Positions 9,515-18,456 of a DNA stretch of 64,000 bases are shown here, one piece after another. The DNA comes from Azospirillum canadense. Its GTDB lineage: Bacteria; Pseudomonadota; Alphaproteobacteria; Azospirillales; Azospirillaceae. The position numbers and the translations under genes were made by a program. Location: positions 209,162 to 273,161 of the forward strand of contig NZ_JAOQNG010000009.1 in NCBI RefSeq assembly GCF_025961225.1, given 5' to 3'. The stretch's first letter is position 1. Each line of letters begins with the position of its first letter. The notes beneath the pieces are model-generated. The model was not told the DNA's origin and made no database searches. It saw only the letters and a program-made list of their open reading frames with translations.

Positions 9515-9955
9515 ATGGATGTCACCGAACTCCACAGAATTCCTGACAGACCCGATTCCGACGCCCTCTCCGCCGACACCGCCAAGCTCCTCTATCGCGC
9601 CATCCTCATCGCCGACCGCCGCGAAGCCCTCCGCGCCCAGGCCTTCGCCGCCGCGATCGACGCCGGCCCCCTGCCCGACGACGAGCACCTCCGCACCCTC
9701 GCCGATGACCCGACCTGGGGCCTCACCGACCCCATGACCGAGTGGACACTCGCCATCACCCCGGCCCACGACCATGGCCTGTCCTGTTTCATGACGGTTG
9801 ATCCATTCGTGTCGAACCCGACACCACGCACTCGCGCACCCGCTCGCGCCGGCCGCGCTATTCTCTCAACGGCGGAATCGTCCCATCCTACCCATCCGGC
9901 GGCCCTCGCAGGACACCATCGTCCGCCACATCCCCATAGTGCCGCCGCTCCATAA
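9515..9955 (+). CDS. hypothetical protein
   Basis: A 146-residue frame starting MDVTELHRIPDRPDSDALSA. The first ~95 residues have ordinary composition (AKLLYRAILIADRREALRAQ); the remainder is Pro/His/Arg-rich and may be read-through into non-coding DNA. No family recognised and the Shine-Dalgarno is weak. It converges on the 202-residue gene at 10082-10690. Confidence 0.35.
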   Translation: MDVTELHRIPDRPDSDALSADTAKLLYRAILIADRREALRAQAFAAAIDAGPLPDDEHLRTLADDPTWGLTDPMTEWTLAITPAHDHGLSCFMTVDPFVSNPTPRTRAPARAGRAILSTAESSHPTHPAALAGHHRPPHPHSAAAP

Positions 9956-10081
9956 TCCGATCCCAGACGGGCCTGCCGTCCAGCCCAGGCACCACAGCCG
10001 CACCGGATGTCCCCTCATCGCCCCGCGACGCCACCACCTCCACCACCACCCTCGCGCGAGGCTTAGGCTTCGGCCCCAACG

Positions 10082-10690
10082 TCAGCCCCCCGCCCACGCT
10101 CCCGCCAGCTCCCGCCCCCGCCGTTCCGACACCCATACCCCCCGGCGCGCGCGCCACCTCATCCCGCTTCGCCGTGACCACGCCGCCACCATCCGCCGCC
10201 CGCCCAGCGCCGCCCGCCACCCATCCGACGCCTCCCGTACCCCCAGGGGCTCCGCCCCCGCCCCAACACCATTCCCGTCCCCCGACGCGCACGCCCGCTT
10301 GATGGCGCGCCACGTCCCCCGCCCGGCCCGCTTGTCACGCTCGGTTTTATAGAGACACATGACGGTCTTCACGGACCAAGCCGCTCCACCGGACAGCGGC
10401 ACCCGCGACTGCTTCAGAAGGGCGACGATGTGCTTCCACTTCCAGCCAGCGGCCCGCATCGTCGTGATCTCATCGTACAGGCGTTGTATCCAGCGCGCCG
10501 CCCCCATCCCATCGCGAGATGGCTTCTGCGGGCTGGCGGGAGGCGTGAACTGTCGCGCCAGTGCCACGAAGCGCTCAGTGACCACCTCCGCGGCTTTCTC
10601 CTCGTCCACTCGGCTCGGACCACCAGCCACGCAACCCCTCCGCGCCTTGCACGGGCGGCGCTCGATTGCTCCGCCACCCATTTTTCCCAT
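10082..10690 (-). CDS. putative plasmid-borne DNA-binding/accessory protein
   Basis: Start ATG 10690 (MGKMGGGAIERRP) with GAAGGGGAG upstream. The central part (VVTERFVALARQFTPP, then RWIQRLYDEITTMRAAGWKW and KHIVALLKQSRVPLSGGAAW, SVKTVMCLYKTERDKR) looks like a helix-turn-helix segment of the kind found in small proteins near plasmid mobilisation or replication genes. The C-terminus becomes low-complexity. An overlapping frame at 9888-10313 ends in a more natural-looking tail (GLDGRPVWDRIMERRHYGDV), so a frameshift near 10250-10300 is possible. The GTNGTCGC array begins 40 bp upstream. Function not established. Confidence 0.45.
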   Translation of the reverse strand: MGKMGGGAIERRPCKARRGCVAGGPSRVDEEKAAEVVTERFVALARQFTPPASPQKPSRDGMGAARWIQRLYDEITTMRAAGWKWKHIVALLKQSRVPLSGGAAWSVKTVMCLYKTERDKRAGRGTWRAIKRACASGDGNGVGAGAEPLGVREASDGWRAALGGRRMVAAWSRRSGMRWRARRGVWVSERRGRELAGAWAGG

Positions 10691-10730
10691 AACCCACTCC
10701 CCTTCGGCCTCGCAGCACATTTCACGTCGC

Positions 10731-10929
10731 GTGGTCGCACTCTCCACTCGCCTGCGTGGTCGTGCGTGGTCGCTCCGTTGTCGCGCCTGTGGTCGCGCGT
10801 GGTCGCGCCCGTTGTCGCTCGCGTGGTCGCACCCGTTGTCGCTCGCGTGGTCGCCTGTGTCGCGCGTGGTCGCATCGTAGTCGGCACGTGGTCGGCGCAC
10901 GGTCGCCACCGTAGTCGCATCGTTGTCGC
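10731..10929. repeat. helically phased array of GTNGTCGC-type repeats
   Basis: About 17 degenerate octamers of the form GT(G/T/A)GTCG(C/G/T) in one orientation, starting at about 10731, 10756, 10766, 10777, 10789, 10799, 10811, 10823, 10835, 10847, 10866, 10877, 10888, 10898 (degenerate), 10911 and 10922. Another degenerate copy lies near 10857. Spacing is mostly 10-12 bp, about one helical turn. That is not a multiple of three, so it is not a coding repeat. The layout resembles an iteron or operator array upstream of the minus-strand gene starting at 10690. Confidence 0.7.
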
Positions 10930-10946
10930 GCTCCACAGGCGCCGCC

Positions 10947-11177
10947 TCAGTTGGCCTCCTCCACCACGTCCATCGCCACGCCGCGCCCCATCTCCGTCCG
11001 TACTTTCTCCACCAACGCGTGCATCAACCGCCCCCCCAGAATCGCCCGCGCGCGGCGCCTTCGGCGCCGCGTTTGGTCGCCCACGCCTCGCCTCCAGCCC
11101 AGCGCCAACTGCGCCACCTCCTCACGACGCCGCGTCACGCCACACCGCCGGTGCAAGCGCGTGGACAGCCACCACAC
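10947..11177 (-). CDS. possible small hypothetical protein
   Basis: A frame of up to 76 residues ending ILGGRLMHALVEKVRTEMGR plus GVAMDVVEEAN. The last ~35 residues have protein-like composition, while the first part is Arg-rich. It ends close to the distal end of the GTNGTCGC array. No family recognised; could be chance. Confidence 0.25.
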   Translation of the reverse strand: MWWLSTRLHRRCGVTRRREEVAQLALGWRRGVGDQTRRRRRRARAILGGRLMHALVEKVRTEMGRGVAMDVVEEAN

Positions 11178-12310
11178 GCATTTTCACCAAGATCAACGTC
11201 TTCGCCTGAATCGGCTCGACGTCATAACGCGCATCGCTTCAGCAACGGACGGCCTCAACCTGGCTCCATCACGCCACCAACGCGGCCGCTTCTCGCCTTC
11301 TCAGCGCGCTGATCAGCACGTCGCAACGGCACAGGCGTCAGCGTCTCCAGACCGTGTCAACACGTTGATCGGCCTGCATTTTCGCGACGTCGCAAGGTCG
11401 CAGGTTCACCATCTCCAGCACGACATCATCACAGCCAACCAGCACGATCGCGCAGTCACAGATCAGCGCATCAGGGCGCCATTTATGCATCTGCAGCGCA
11501 GGTCGCACGCGGCATCAGCGCCAGGTGGCGCTGTGTCAGGTCACGGCTCATGAAAAGCACGCCACGTCTGGGCAGGCACAGCGTCGGCACCGTTCAATCA
11601 AGCGACAGCGGCACAGGTCACGCATCGTCAACGCCAGCCTCGCTCGGTCAGGTCACGTCTCGCGGGCAGCGCGCCAGCTACTCGGAGTTGTGCGGAAGCG
11701 GCGAGGAGGCGGGAGGTGGCGGCCTACGGCATTGGTCATCACACCTGTGCATCAATTTGCACGGACTTTCCGGGTAAGTTCTCTTAAGATTCCAATAATT
11801 TCAAAGCATTAACGGATTTTTGGCAGGAGCTGCGATAGCCCAGGCGCTCTGGAACATGCAAAAAAAATGGTGCAGCGCTCTGCTTGAACAACTTGTACGT
11901 AGGAGCGAGCCAAGCTTTTGAGTTTATAGGGTTTTTTCTTTGTCAGGAAAACCCCTGCATATTGATGCACAGGTGTGACGATCAAGAAGAGGACACGACC
12001 TGCACCATAGACTGCTTCCATTGCGCACAAAGCCGCCCAGCGGTGATGCGCGCCCTGCCCTGCGTTGTCGCACCGTCGTCCACCCATGGCTGCCCGCTGT
12101 CGCGACTTGGTAGCGCGTTGTCAGCCCCGTTGTCCTATTGTCTGCCCCGCCTCCCACCCCATGCAGCTCTTCGCTCAAGCCCTATCACCATCCGCCACTT
12201 CCGTGACCCGGACGCGGGACTGCCAAGAGTTTGGGGGTGTTGTGCCGGGCAGGCTATGATCGGTCGGGTCTGTCACCGTCAAGGGATCGGGAATGGGGTG
12301 GGTGTTGTGC
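11178..12310. other. long region without recognised gene
   Basis: About 1.1 kb with no convincing coding frame. It contains scattered CGTCA/GTCGC-rich direct motifs (11220-11660), an AT-rich island bounded by inverted repeats (separate entry) and a second loose cluster of GTTGTC/GTCGTC motifs at about 12065-12150. Together with the array at 10731 this looks like a cis-acting region rather than decayed genes. Confidence 0.5.
11739..11978. repeat. AT-rich island flanked by 18-bp perfect inverted repeats
   Basis: TCACACCTGTGCATCAAT at 11739-11756 recurs as its exact reverse complement at 11961-11978. The ~204 bp between them are much richer in A/T than the surroundings, with A8, T6 and TTAAGATTCCAATAATTTC tracts, and contain no credible gene. 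A small non-autonomous element or an origin/transfer cis-site are both possible. Confidence 0.55.
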
Positions 12311-12349
12311 GGTAACGTCCAGCGGCGTGGTGGAAAAAGCGCTCATGAA

Positions 12350-12408
12350 GGATCGGGCTGGGGCCGGGCGAAGCCCTCCCATAGCGTAGCCCGGCCCCAG
12401 CCCGATCC
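12350..12408. terminator. 20-bp perfect hairpin inside the left end of IS256 A
   Basis: 12350-12369 and 12389-12408 are perfect reverse complements of GC-rich sequence around a 19-base loop. It lies between the terminal repeat and the transposase start (12507). It would fold in any transcript entering from outside, so it may stop or attenuate read-in transcription of the transposase. Confidence 0.5.
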
Positions 12409-13253
12409 TCCGCCCCGCAGGCGGTGTGTTCGGTGACAGGATGTGGTCATCGCGCATCTTCGGTAAGGTCAAGTTGCGACACGCGATCACAACCAAGGAC
12501 ACGACGATGACCGACGACAGAATGGCACTGATCGAGCAAATCCAGAAGAGCACGGACGGCGATTTCCTGCGCGCCGTCGCCGAGCACACGCTGCACCGGC
12601 TGATGGACTTCGAGGTCGAGGCGCTGATCGGCGCCGCCCGGCACGAGCGCAGCGACACGCGCACCACCTACCGCAACGGCTCGCGCCCGCGCCAGCTCGA
12701 CACCCGGCTCGGCACGCTGGACCTGAAGATCCCCAAGCTGCGCCAGGGCAGCTATTTCCCGGCCTTTCTGGAGCCGCGCAAGACCGCGGAGAAGGCGCTC
12801 ACCGCGGTCATCCAGGAAGCCTGGATTCAGGGCGTCTCCACGCGCAAGGTCGATGACCTGGTGCAAGCGCTGGGCATGACCGGCATCTCCAAGTCCCAGG
12901 TCTCGGCGCTGTGCCAGGACATCGACACCCGCGTGCAGTCCTTCCTGGAGCGCCCGCTGGAGGGCGAGTGGCCGTACCTCTGGCTGGATGCCACCTACCT
13001 GAAGGTCCGCCAGGACGGCCGCATCGTCTCGATCGCCGCGATAATCGCCACCGGCGTCAATCAGGATGGCCGCCGCGAAATCCTCGGCCTCGGGCTGGGG
13101 CAGTCGGAAGCGGCCATCTTCTGGATCGCGTTCCTGCGCTCGCTGGTGCGGCGCGGGCTGCAGGGCGTGAAGCTGGTGATCTCCGATGCCCATGAGGGGC
13201 TGAAGGCGGCGATCAGTCAGGTGCTGAGCGCCACCTGGCAGAGGTGCCGTGTT

Positions 13254-13273
13254 CACACGATCCGAACGCAATC
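13254..13273. repeat. left attachment site (core CA plus element arm)
   Basis: Core dinucleotide CA (13254-13255) followed by the element arm CACGATCCGAACGCAATC (13256-13273). The arm is the reverse complement of the right arm at 16592-16609. The outer flank is IS256 A transposase coding sequence. Confidence 0.75.
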
Positions 13274-13973
13274 CACCAATCGGCTCAGCTGTCGGGTCCC
13301 GGCCGGGTGGCGGGCTGTGCAGCGGGATGACATGGCGGATCTCCAAGCTGTCGTCATGGACGATGATGCGCTCGATGACGAGTTGCAAGATGGCCTGCTT
13401 GTCAGCAAGAGAGGCGTCGTCCAGCCGTTCCCGAACACGCGCGCAGAAGGCCGTCAGCTCGCCCACGACCTCTTGCGCCTTGGCGCGTTGGCCACGTAGA
13501 ACGCGCTGTTGCTGCTGTTGGTGTTCCAGCGCGCGCCGTTGGTCGGCGACCTGCTGGCGCCGCTCGGTCAACTCCTCCAAGCTGATCACCGCCGCCTGAT
13601 AGGCATCAAGCAGGCGTTGGTCGGCGCGGGCAAGCCCGCCAAGGCGCCCGGCGATCCGCTGCTCGGCCCGCTGCTCCTGGGCTGCATGGTGGTCGGCCTC
13701 GTCAGCAAACTGCTGGAATTGGGCCACCAGCTGATCGGGCGCTTCGAGCAGGCCGCGGACATGCTCCCAGACCGCGCGTTCGAGATCGTCGGCGTTCACG
13801 CAGGCGCGCGGACAGGGCTGTGCACGGGCGGTTTCCAACCAGTCCTTGCCGGCGCACCGGTAGTAGCGGCGCCCGCCGGGGCGGACGGTGCCGAACATGG
13901 TGAGGCCGCAGGCGCTACACGTCAGCAAGCAGCGCAGAAGGTAAGTGTGCTTGGTGTTGTTGCGGAACGACAG

Positions 13974-15399
13974 GATCGCGTCCCACCGCGTGGTGTCTGA
14001 GGCGTGAGGCTGGCCCGCCGGAGCGCTCCCCCATAGCTGGCGCAGGCGGGCCGGCCGTTCGGGAGCGGCGGTCACCGTGTTCTTCGGCTAAGTTGAGGTT
14101 GCTTAACGACCATCAACCAAGACGGAGACCACGATGACCGAGGACAGGATCGCTCTTCAGGAGCTGATTGGGAAGAGCGCCGATGCCGACTTTCTGCGCG
14201 AGATGGTCGGCTTCGCCGCCCAGCGCCTGATGGAGCTGGAGGTGGAGAGCCTGTGCGGCGCCGGGTATGGCGAACGCAGCGAGGACCGCCAGACCAAGCG
14301 CAACGGCTACCGGGAGCGGACCTGGGAGACGCGCGCCGGGGCCATCGACCTGCGCATCCCCAAGCTGCGGCGCGGCTCCTACTTCCCGGCCTTCCTGGAG
14401 CCGCGCCGCACCGCGGAGAAGGCGCTAATCGCGGTGATTCAGGAGGCCTACGTGCAGGGCATCTCGACGCGCAACGTCGATGATCTGGTCAAGGCGATGG
14501 GCATGACCGGCATCTCCAAGAGCCAGGTCAGCCGCCTGTGCCAGGACATCGACGAGCGCGTGCAGGCGTTCCTGAACCGGCCGCTGGAAGGCGACTGGCC
14601 CTTTGTGTGGCTGGATGCGACCTACGTGAAAGTGCGCCAGGACGGCCGCATCGTCTCGCTCGCCGCCATACTGGCCATCGGCGTCAACAGCGATGGCCGG
14701 CGCGAGGTGCTGGGGCTCGGCCTCGGGCTGTCGGAAGCCGAGACCTTCTGGACCGATTTCCTGCGCACCCTCACCCGCCGGGGCCTACGCGGCGTAAAGC
14801 TGGTGATCGCCGATGCGCATCTCGGGCTGAAGGCCGCCGCTTCCAAGGTGCTGGGCGCCACACTTCAACGCTGTCGTGTTCATTGCATGAGGAATCTCCT
14901 CGCCTGCGTCGGCAAGGCGCACCAGACGATGGTCGCGGCCACCATTCGCACCGCCTTTGCCCAGGAGACCGCTGAGGCGGCGCATGAGCAGTGGCGCCGG
15001 GTGGCCGACAGCCTGCGGCCGCGCTTTTCCAAGCTGGCGGCGCTGATGGACGAGGCGGAGTTCGACGTGCTGGCCTACATGAAGTACCCCAAGGACCTGC
15101 GCACCAAATTGCACAGCACGAATCCTCTGGAGCGGCTGAATGGCGAGATCAAGCGGCGCACCAACGTCGTCGGCATCTTCCCTGGCGAAGGGGCGGTTGT
15201 GCGCCTCGTCGGCGCCTTGCTGCTGGAGCAGCATGATGAATGGGCGGTGGCCCGGCGCTACATGACCATGGAAAGCCTGGCCGAGCTGTGCCACCCTCAC
15301 ACCCCTGATCCGCTGTCCATCGCAGCGGAGTAGACCGGCGGCCTCAACCCGCCGAAGAGCACAGAGGCCCCCTCAGACACCACGCCTCGGGGCACGATC
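13974..15399 (+). mobile_element. IS256-family element B, complete
   Basis: 1,426 bp flanked by a perfect 8-bp target duplication AACGACAG (13966-13973 and 15400-15407), inside the serine recombinase gene. Inverted repeats: the left end starts GATCGCGTCCCACCGCGTGG and the right, read inward, GATCGTGCCCCGAGGCGTGG. Both continue TGTCTGAGG. Removing the element and one duplication rejoins the recombinase frame at T-L-S-F without loss. It has a different terminal repeat from element A. Confidence 0.92.
14134..15333 (+). CDS. IS256-family transposase B, intact
   Basis: A 399-residue mutator-type transposase starting MTEDRIALQELIGKSADADF after GGAGACCACG. The frame is complete, with WLDATYVKVRQDGRIVSLAA, IADAHLGLKAAA, RCRVHCMRNLLACVGK and KLHSTNPLERLNGEIKRRTN, covering the DDE catalytic region. 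It is clearly homologous to but diverged from transposase A. Element B is complete and could mobilise itself. Confidence 0.92.
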   Translation: MTEDRIALQELIGKSADADFLREMVGFAAQRLMELEVESLCGAGYGERSEDRQTKRNGYRERTWETRAGAIDLRIPKLRRGSYFPAFLEPRRTAEKALIAVIQEAYVQGISTRNVDDLVKAMGMTGISKSQVSRLCQDIDERVQAFLNRPLEGDWPFVWLDATYVKVRQDGRIVSLAAILAIGVNSDGRREVLGLGLGLSEAETFWTDFLRTLTRRGLRGVKLVIADAHLGLKAAASKVLGATLQRCRVHCMRNLLACVGKAHQTMVAATIRTAFAQETAEAAHEQWRRVADSLRPRFSKLAALMDEAEFDVLAYMKYPKDLRTKLHSTNPLERLNGEIKRRTNVVGIFPGEGAVVRLVGALLLEQHDEWAVARRYMTMESLAELCHPHTPDPLSIAAE

Positions 15400-16591
15400 A
15401 ACGACAGCGTGGCATTGCGCGCCAACTGGGCTTGCGCCCGGTCCCAGGTCTCCTGGTCGATGAGGGCCGGCACGGCGATCGGAATCCACTCCTCCTTTGG
15501 CCGGAGCCGGCGGCACCCGACGCCTGAGTAACTGGGCTTGCGCGTGCGGGGTTTCGTGGCCGGCACGTACTCATAGCGGTTCGAGTAGGCGGTGCCCGTG
15601 TAGACCGGGTCGGACAGGATGTGATGAACGGTCGAGGGCGACCAGGGACGTCGGCCGCAGCGCGGAAACCAGGGACCGAAGTTCAGGCGCTTGAGGATCT
15701 GGCGCAGGCTCATCCGCTCCTCGGTCAGCCAGCCATAGAGCAGACGGACGAGGTCCGCTTCGGCGTCATCGATGACCAGACGCCCGGGCGCCCCCTCGTG
15801 CCGCGGCAGGTAGCGGTAGCCGTAGGGGGCACGGCCCCCGACGAATTGGCCAGCCCGCGCCTTCTGGAGCTTGCCGCGGCGGAACCGCTCGCCCAGCAGG
15901 GCGCGCTCATACTCGGCCACGGCGCCCTGGATCTGCAGGAGGAGCTGATCGCCGGGATCGTCGGAGATCGCATGGTTGAGAAAGGCCACCGCGCAGCCCG
16001 CCCGGCGGAACTCTTCCAGAAGCAGTGCCTGGTAGACATAGCGCCGGGCCAGACGATCCGGGGCCAGGACGGCCACGATCTCCACCTCGCCGTCGCGCAC
16101 CGCATCGCGCAGAGCATCCAGCCCCGGCCGATCGAGGCGAGAGCCGCTGTAGCCTTCGTCGCGAAAGACGTGGCGGTCGCTCAAGTCATGATCGTTGGCG
16201 CCGGCCCAGGCGCGCAGGGCGGTGAGCTGGCTGTCGATGGTCTGCTGGCGTTCCTGACGCTCGGTGGAGACGCGGGCATAGATGGCGGCGCGCATGATGC
16301 TTCTCCCTCGGTCAAGCCGGCGGTCGCCGCTGGCCGTGATTCCGCAACGGGGACGAGAAGGCGGCGGTAGGTGTCGGCCAACCGATCCGGCCCGTCGCGG
16401 GTCCGGACGAAGACGGAGTGGATGGTCCAAATCGCTGGCGTCGGGGGCTGTCGATGATGCGGCATGGGCAGACATCTCCGTAGTGGAGGTGTCCGCCAAA
16501 CAGTCGGCCCCGGTGGTCACTGGCGACGGTGTCGCGATTTGGCCAGGTGCGGCCAAGCAAACGCCAGCGTGACCGTGAAGTGGATTCGGTC

Positions 16592-16611
16592 GATTGCGTT
16601 CGGATCGTGCA
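16592..16611. repeat. right attachment site (element arm plus core CA)
   Basis: GATTGCGTTCGGATCGTG (16592-16609) followed by CA (16610-16611) and then IS256 A coding sequence (TTTCCTTCGC). Paired with the left site it would give a symmetric circular junction, arm-CA-arm. The non-palindromic core would fix orientation. Confidence 0.75.
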
Positions 16612-17162
16612 TTTCCTTCGCTCGCTGCTCTGTCACGTGCCCAAGGGGCAGCAGACCGTGGTGTCGGCCGCCGTGCGCCAAGTCTTCGTGCAGCCCGACC
16701 GCAAGAGCGCCGGGGAGGTCTGGCGCCATGTCGCCGATCAGCTGCGGGCGCGCTTTCCCAAGCTGGCAGCACTACTCGACGACGCTGAGCACGACGTCCT
16801 CGCTTACATGGACTATCCCGAGGCGCACCGCACCAAGCTACACTCGACGAATCCTCTTGAACGTCTCAACAAGGAAGTCAAACGCCGCACCGATGTTGTT
16901 GGTATATTCCCAAATGAGGAAAGCGTTCGAAGGCTGGTCGGTGCAATTCTGCTGGAACAGAACGATGACTGGCAGCTCCAGCACCGTTACCTGACACTCG
17001 AAACCATGGCGGGGATCGCCGCATCCGACGAGCCCGTCATCACACCGCTCCCCTCAACAAAGGCGGCCTGAGCGACGACGCACCTGACCACCTTCCAATT
17101 TCCACCACCTTGACGGACGTGACCGTTGTGGTTGTGTGCTGATAGAGAGCGGGGTCGATGGT

Positions 17163-18456
17163 CCGTCGCGCGGTGTTGAAGTGCTGGCGATCGAGCGCCC
17201 CGGTGATCTAAGCAATCTGGTGGACCTCGGCCTGACGCACGCCTAGGGCAAGCGGCTCCTGACCCGGGTTCAGCAGGCAATCGTCGCGGCGCAAAGCCGC
17301 GCCCATGCCACCCGCCGGCCGCCCTGCTGGAGGTGTGGAACGGCGTGCCGGGTCAAGGACTACGGGCCCCACCGGATCGCCACCTTGTTCGGCAAGATCA
17401 CGGTCCGGCTGCCGCGCTTTCGCTGTGCTCGTTGCGGTGAGGCGCAAGCCGGTGTTGGTTGGCCAACGTATAGCCGCTCGACGCCGGGATGGACGTCGAG
17501 ACCTTGCGCGCCCACACCTTGAAACTCGGCAACGAACTGGTCGACACCGCGGCGACCGCGCCGGCACCTTCAGCTGCGGCGATCACGCTCACCGGGATTC
17601 GACCTTCATCCGCAGCTGTGAGGATGACCAGCGGTATCTCGAAGTCCGCCTCGGCAATGCCGAAACCTCCGAGGGAACCCGACGGGTGTTCGCCGCAGTC
17701 GCCAAGACGGACACGGCGATCGAAACGCTGATCCGGTGCACTCTCACCGAGATCGGCTAAGGCGAGGACACTGAACTGACTGCCTTCACCGACGGCTGCC
17801 CGGGGCTGCGCGCCCTACTGGTCGAGGCCGGCGTCACGGCCCCGCCGTTGCTCGACTGGTTCCACGTCGGCATGCGCCTGCAGCATGCGGAAAAGGCCGC
17901 GGGCAGCTTGCTAGGCGACACCCCGGAACGGGAGCAGGCCAAGGAACTGATCATCACGGAAGTCGAGCGCCTGCACTGGCGGATTTGGCACGGCAAGGTG
18001 GCTGACGCCCAGCTCACCCTCGAGCACATCCAGGCCGTCCTGCCAGCTTTTTACGGCGAGCGCGGGCCTGGATCCAACCGTCCCGCGTCGCGCCGGCTGT
18101 GGACCGCGTTGCACGAGATCGACCGCTTTCTCACCAGCCAGAGCGCGTGGCTGACCAACTATGCCGAGCGCCATCGCGCCGGCCTGCGGGGTGGCACCGC
18201 GCTCACCGAAGGCGCCGCCAACTTTCTGGTCAACCGCCGCATGGCCAAATCGCAGCAGATGCGCTGGTCCCGCCGGGGAGCCGATCGTCTGCTCCAGGTC
18301 CGCTGTGCCGTCATCAACGGCAAGCTCGGCTCCGGGCTCGGCCACCTCTTCAAGGCCGAAGCCGATCTCGCGTCCGAGATGGCCGTGGCGGCCTGCCCCC
18401 AATTCCTCGGCAGTCCCCTTGGGCCTCATACGGAATCTATCTGCCAACCCATTTGA
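17163..18456 (+). pseudogene. ISKra4-family transposase, multiply broken
   Basis: Fragments in order: VEVLAIERPGDLSNLVDLGL, stop TAG at about 17243, KDYGPHRIATLFGKITVRLP RFRCARCG, an internal deletion, DVETLRAHTLKLGNELVDTA, a frame change near 17585, LDSTFIRS-like CEDDQRYLEVRLGN, TAA at 17758, then a long intact 3' part (FTDGCPGLRALLVEAG, LLDWFHVGMRLQH, NYAERHRAGLRGGTALTEGA, NFLVNRRMAKSQQMRWSRRG). The pattern and order are typical of ISKra4 transposases. Several independent lesions mark an old remnant. Confidence 0.8.

Larger units (their letters stand above)
13256..16295 (-). pseudogene. large serine recombinase, interrupted by IS256 B
   Basis: ATG 16295 (MRAAIYARVSTERQERQQTI; nucleophile S10) after GAGGGAG. 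Resolvase catalytic domain, then recombinase domain (GRAPYGYRYLP, STVHHILSDPVYTGTAY), to 15408. IS256 B intervenes. The gene resumes at 13973 with FRNNTKHTYLLRCLLTCSAC, a zinc ribbon (CSAC...RYYRCAGKD...CPRAC), a Gln-rich coiled coil (QQQQQ) and a C-terminus reaching the element end (GGLRSDRV). There is no stop before the left end: in the chromosome the frame runs into antisense IS256 A as far as 12447. In a circle it would continue at 16609 and stop at 16517, giving 1,701 nt (566 aa). Confidence 0.82.
13256..16609 (-). mobile_element. serine-recombinase-only integrative element in the IS256 A transposase gene
   Basis: The block is bounded by 18-bp perfect inverted arms and CA on both outer sides. 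Deleting it with one CA restores the IS256 frame (GTT-CA-TTT reads V-H-F). Minus the inserted IS256 B and its duplicated 8 bp, it is about 1,920 bp. Its only recognisable gene is the large serine recombinase. A 2-bp core shared by both junctions fits serine recombinase chemistry (2-nt staggered cut), not DDE transposition. About 220 bp (16296-16516) lie upstream of the recombinase and probably hold its promoter. Confidence 0.8.
12507..17071 (+). pseudogene. IS256-family transposase A, interrupted
   Basis: ATG 12507 follows AAGGACACGACG. The 5' part (MTDDRMALIEQIQKSTDGDF to ATWQRCRVH) ends at 13255 and the 3' part (FLRSLLCHVPKGQQTVV to the stop at 17071) resumes at 16612. Joining 12507-13255 to 16612-17071 gives 1,209 nt, exactly 402 codons plus stop. 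The mutator-type DDE motifs are WLDATYLKVR, SDAHEGLKAAI and, in the 3' part, KLHSTNPLERLNKEVKRRTD. The only lesion is the integrated element. Confidence 0.9.
12311..17124 (+). mobile_element. IS256-family element A, split by an integrated recombinase element
   Basis: Ends share an imperfect inverted repeat: GGTAACGTCCAGCGGCGTGG at the left matches GGTCACGTCCGTCAAGGTGG read inward from the right, both followed by TGGAAA. GTTGTG flanks both sides (12304-12309, 17125-17130), with one extra base on the left. Exact boundaries are uncertain by a base or two. The internal 13256-16609 block belongs to another element; without it the IS is about 1.46 kb. Confidence 0.75.

Noticed and set aside
9888-10313. 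Separate Gly-rich minus-strand gene
   Set aside because: Overlaps the better-started 10082-10690 frame. Its C-terminus is plausible, so it is noted there as a possible frameshifted end rather than a gene.
10731-10929. CRISPR or coding tandem repeat
   Set aside because: Repeat units of 8 bp every 10-12 bp are too short for CRISPR, and the period is not a multiple of three.
12447-14075. A 542-residue minus-strand frame as one gene
   Set aside because: Only its first part after IS256 B is real (serine recombinase C-terminus). Beyond 13256 it is antisense to the IS256 A transposase.
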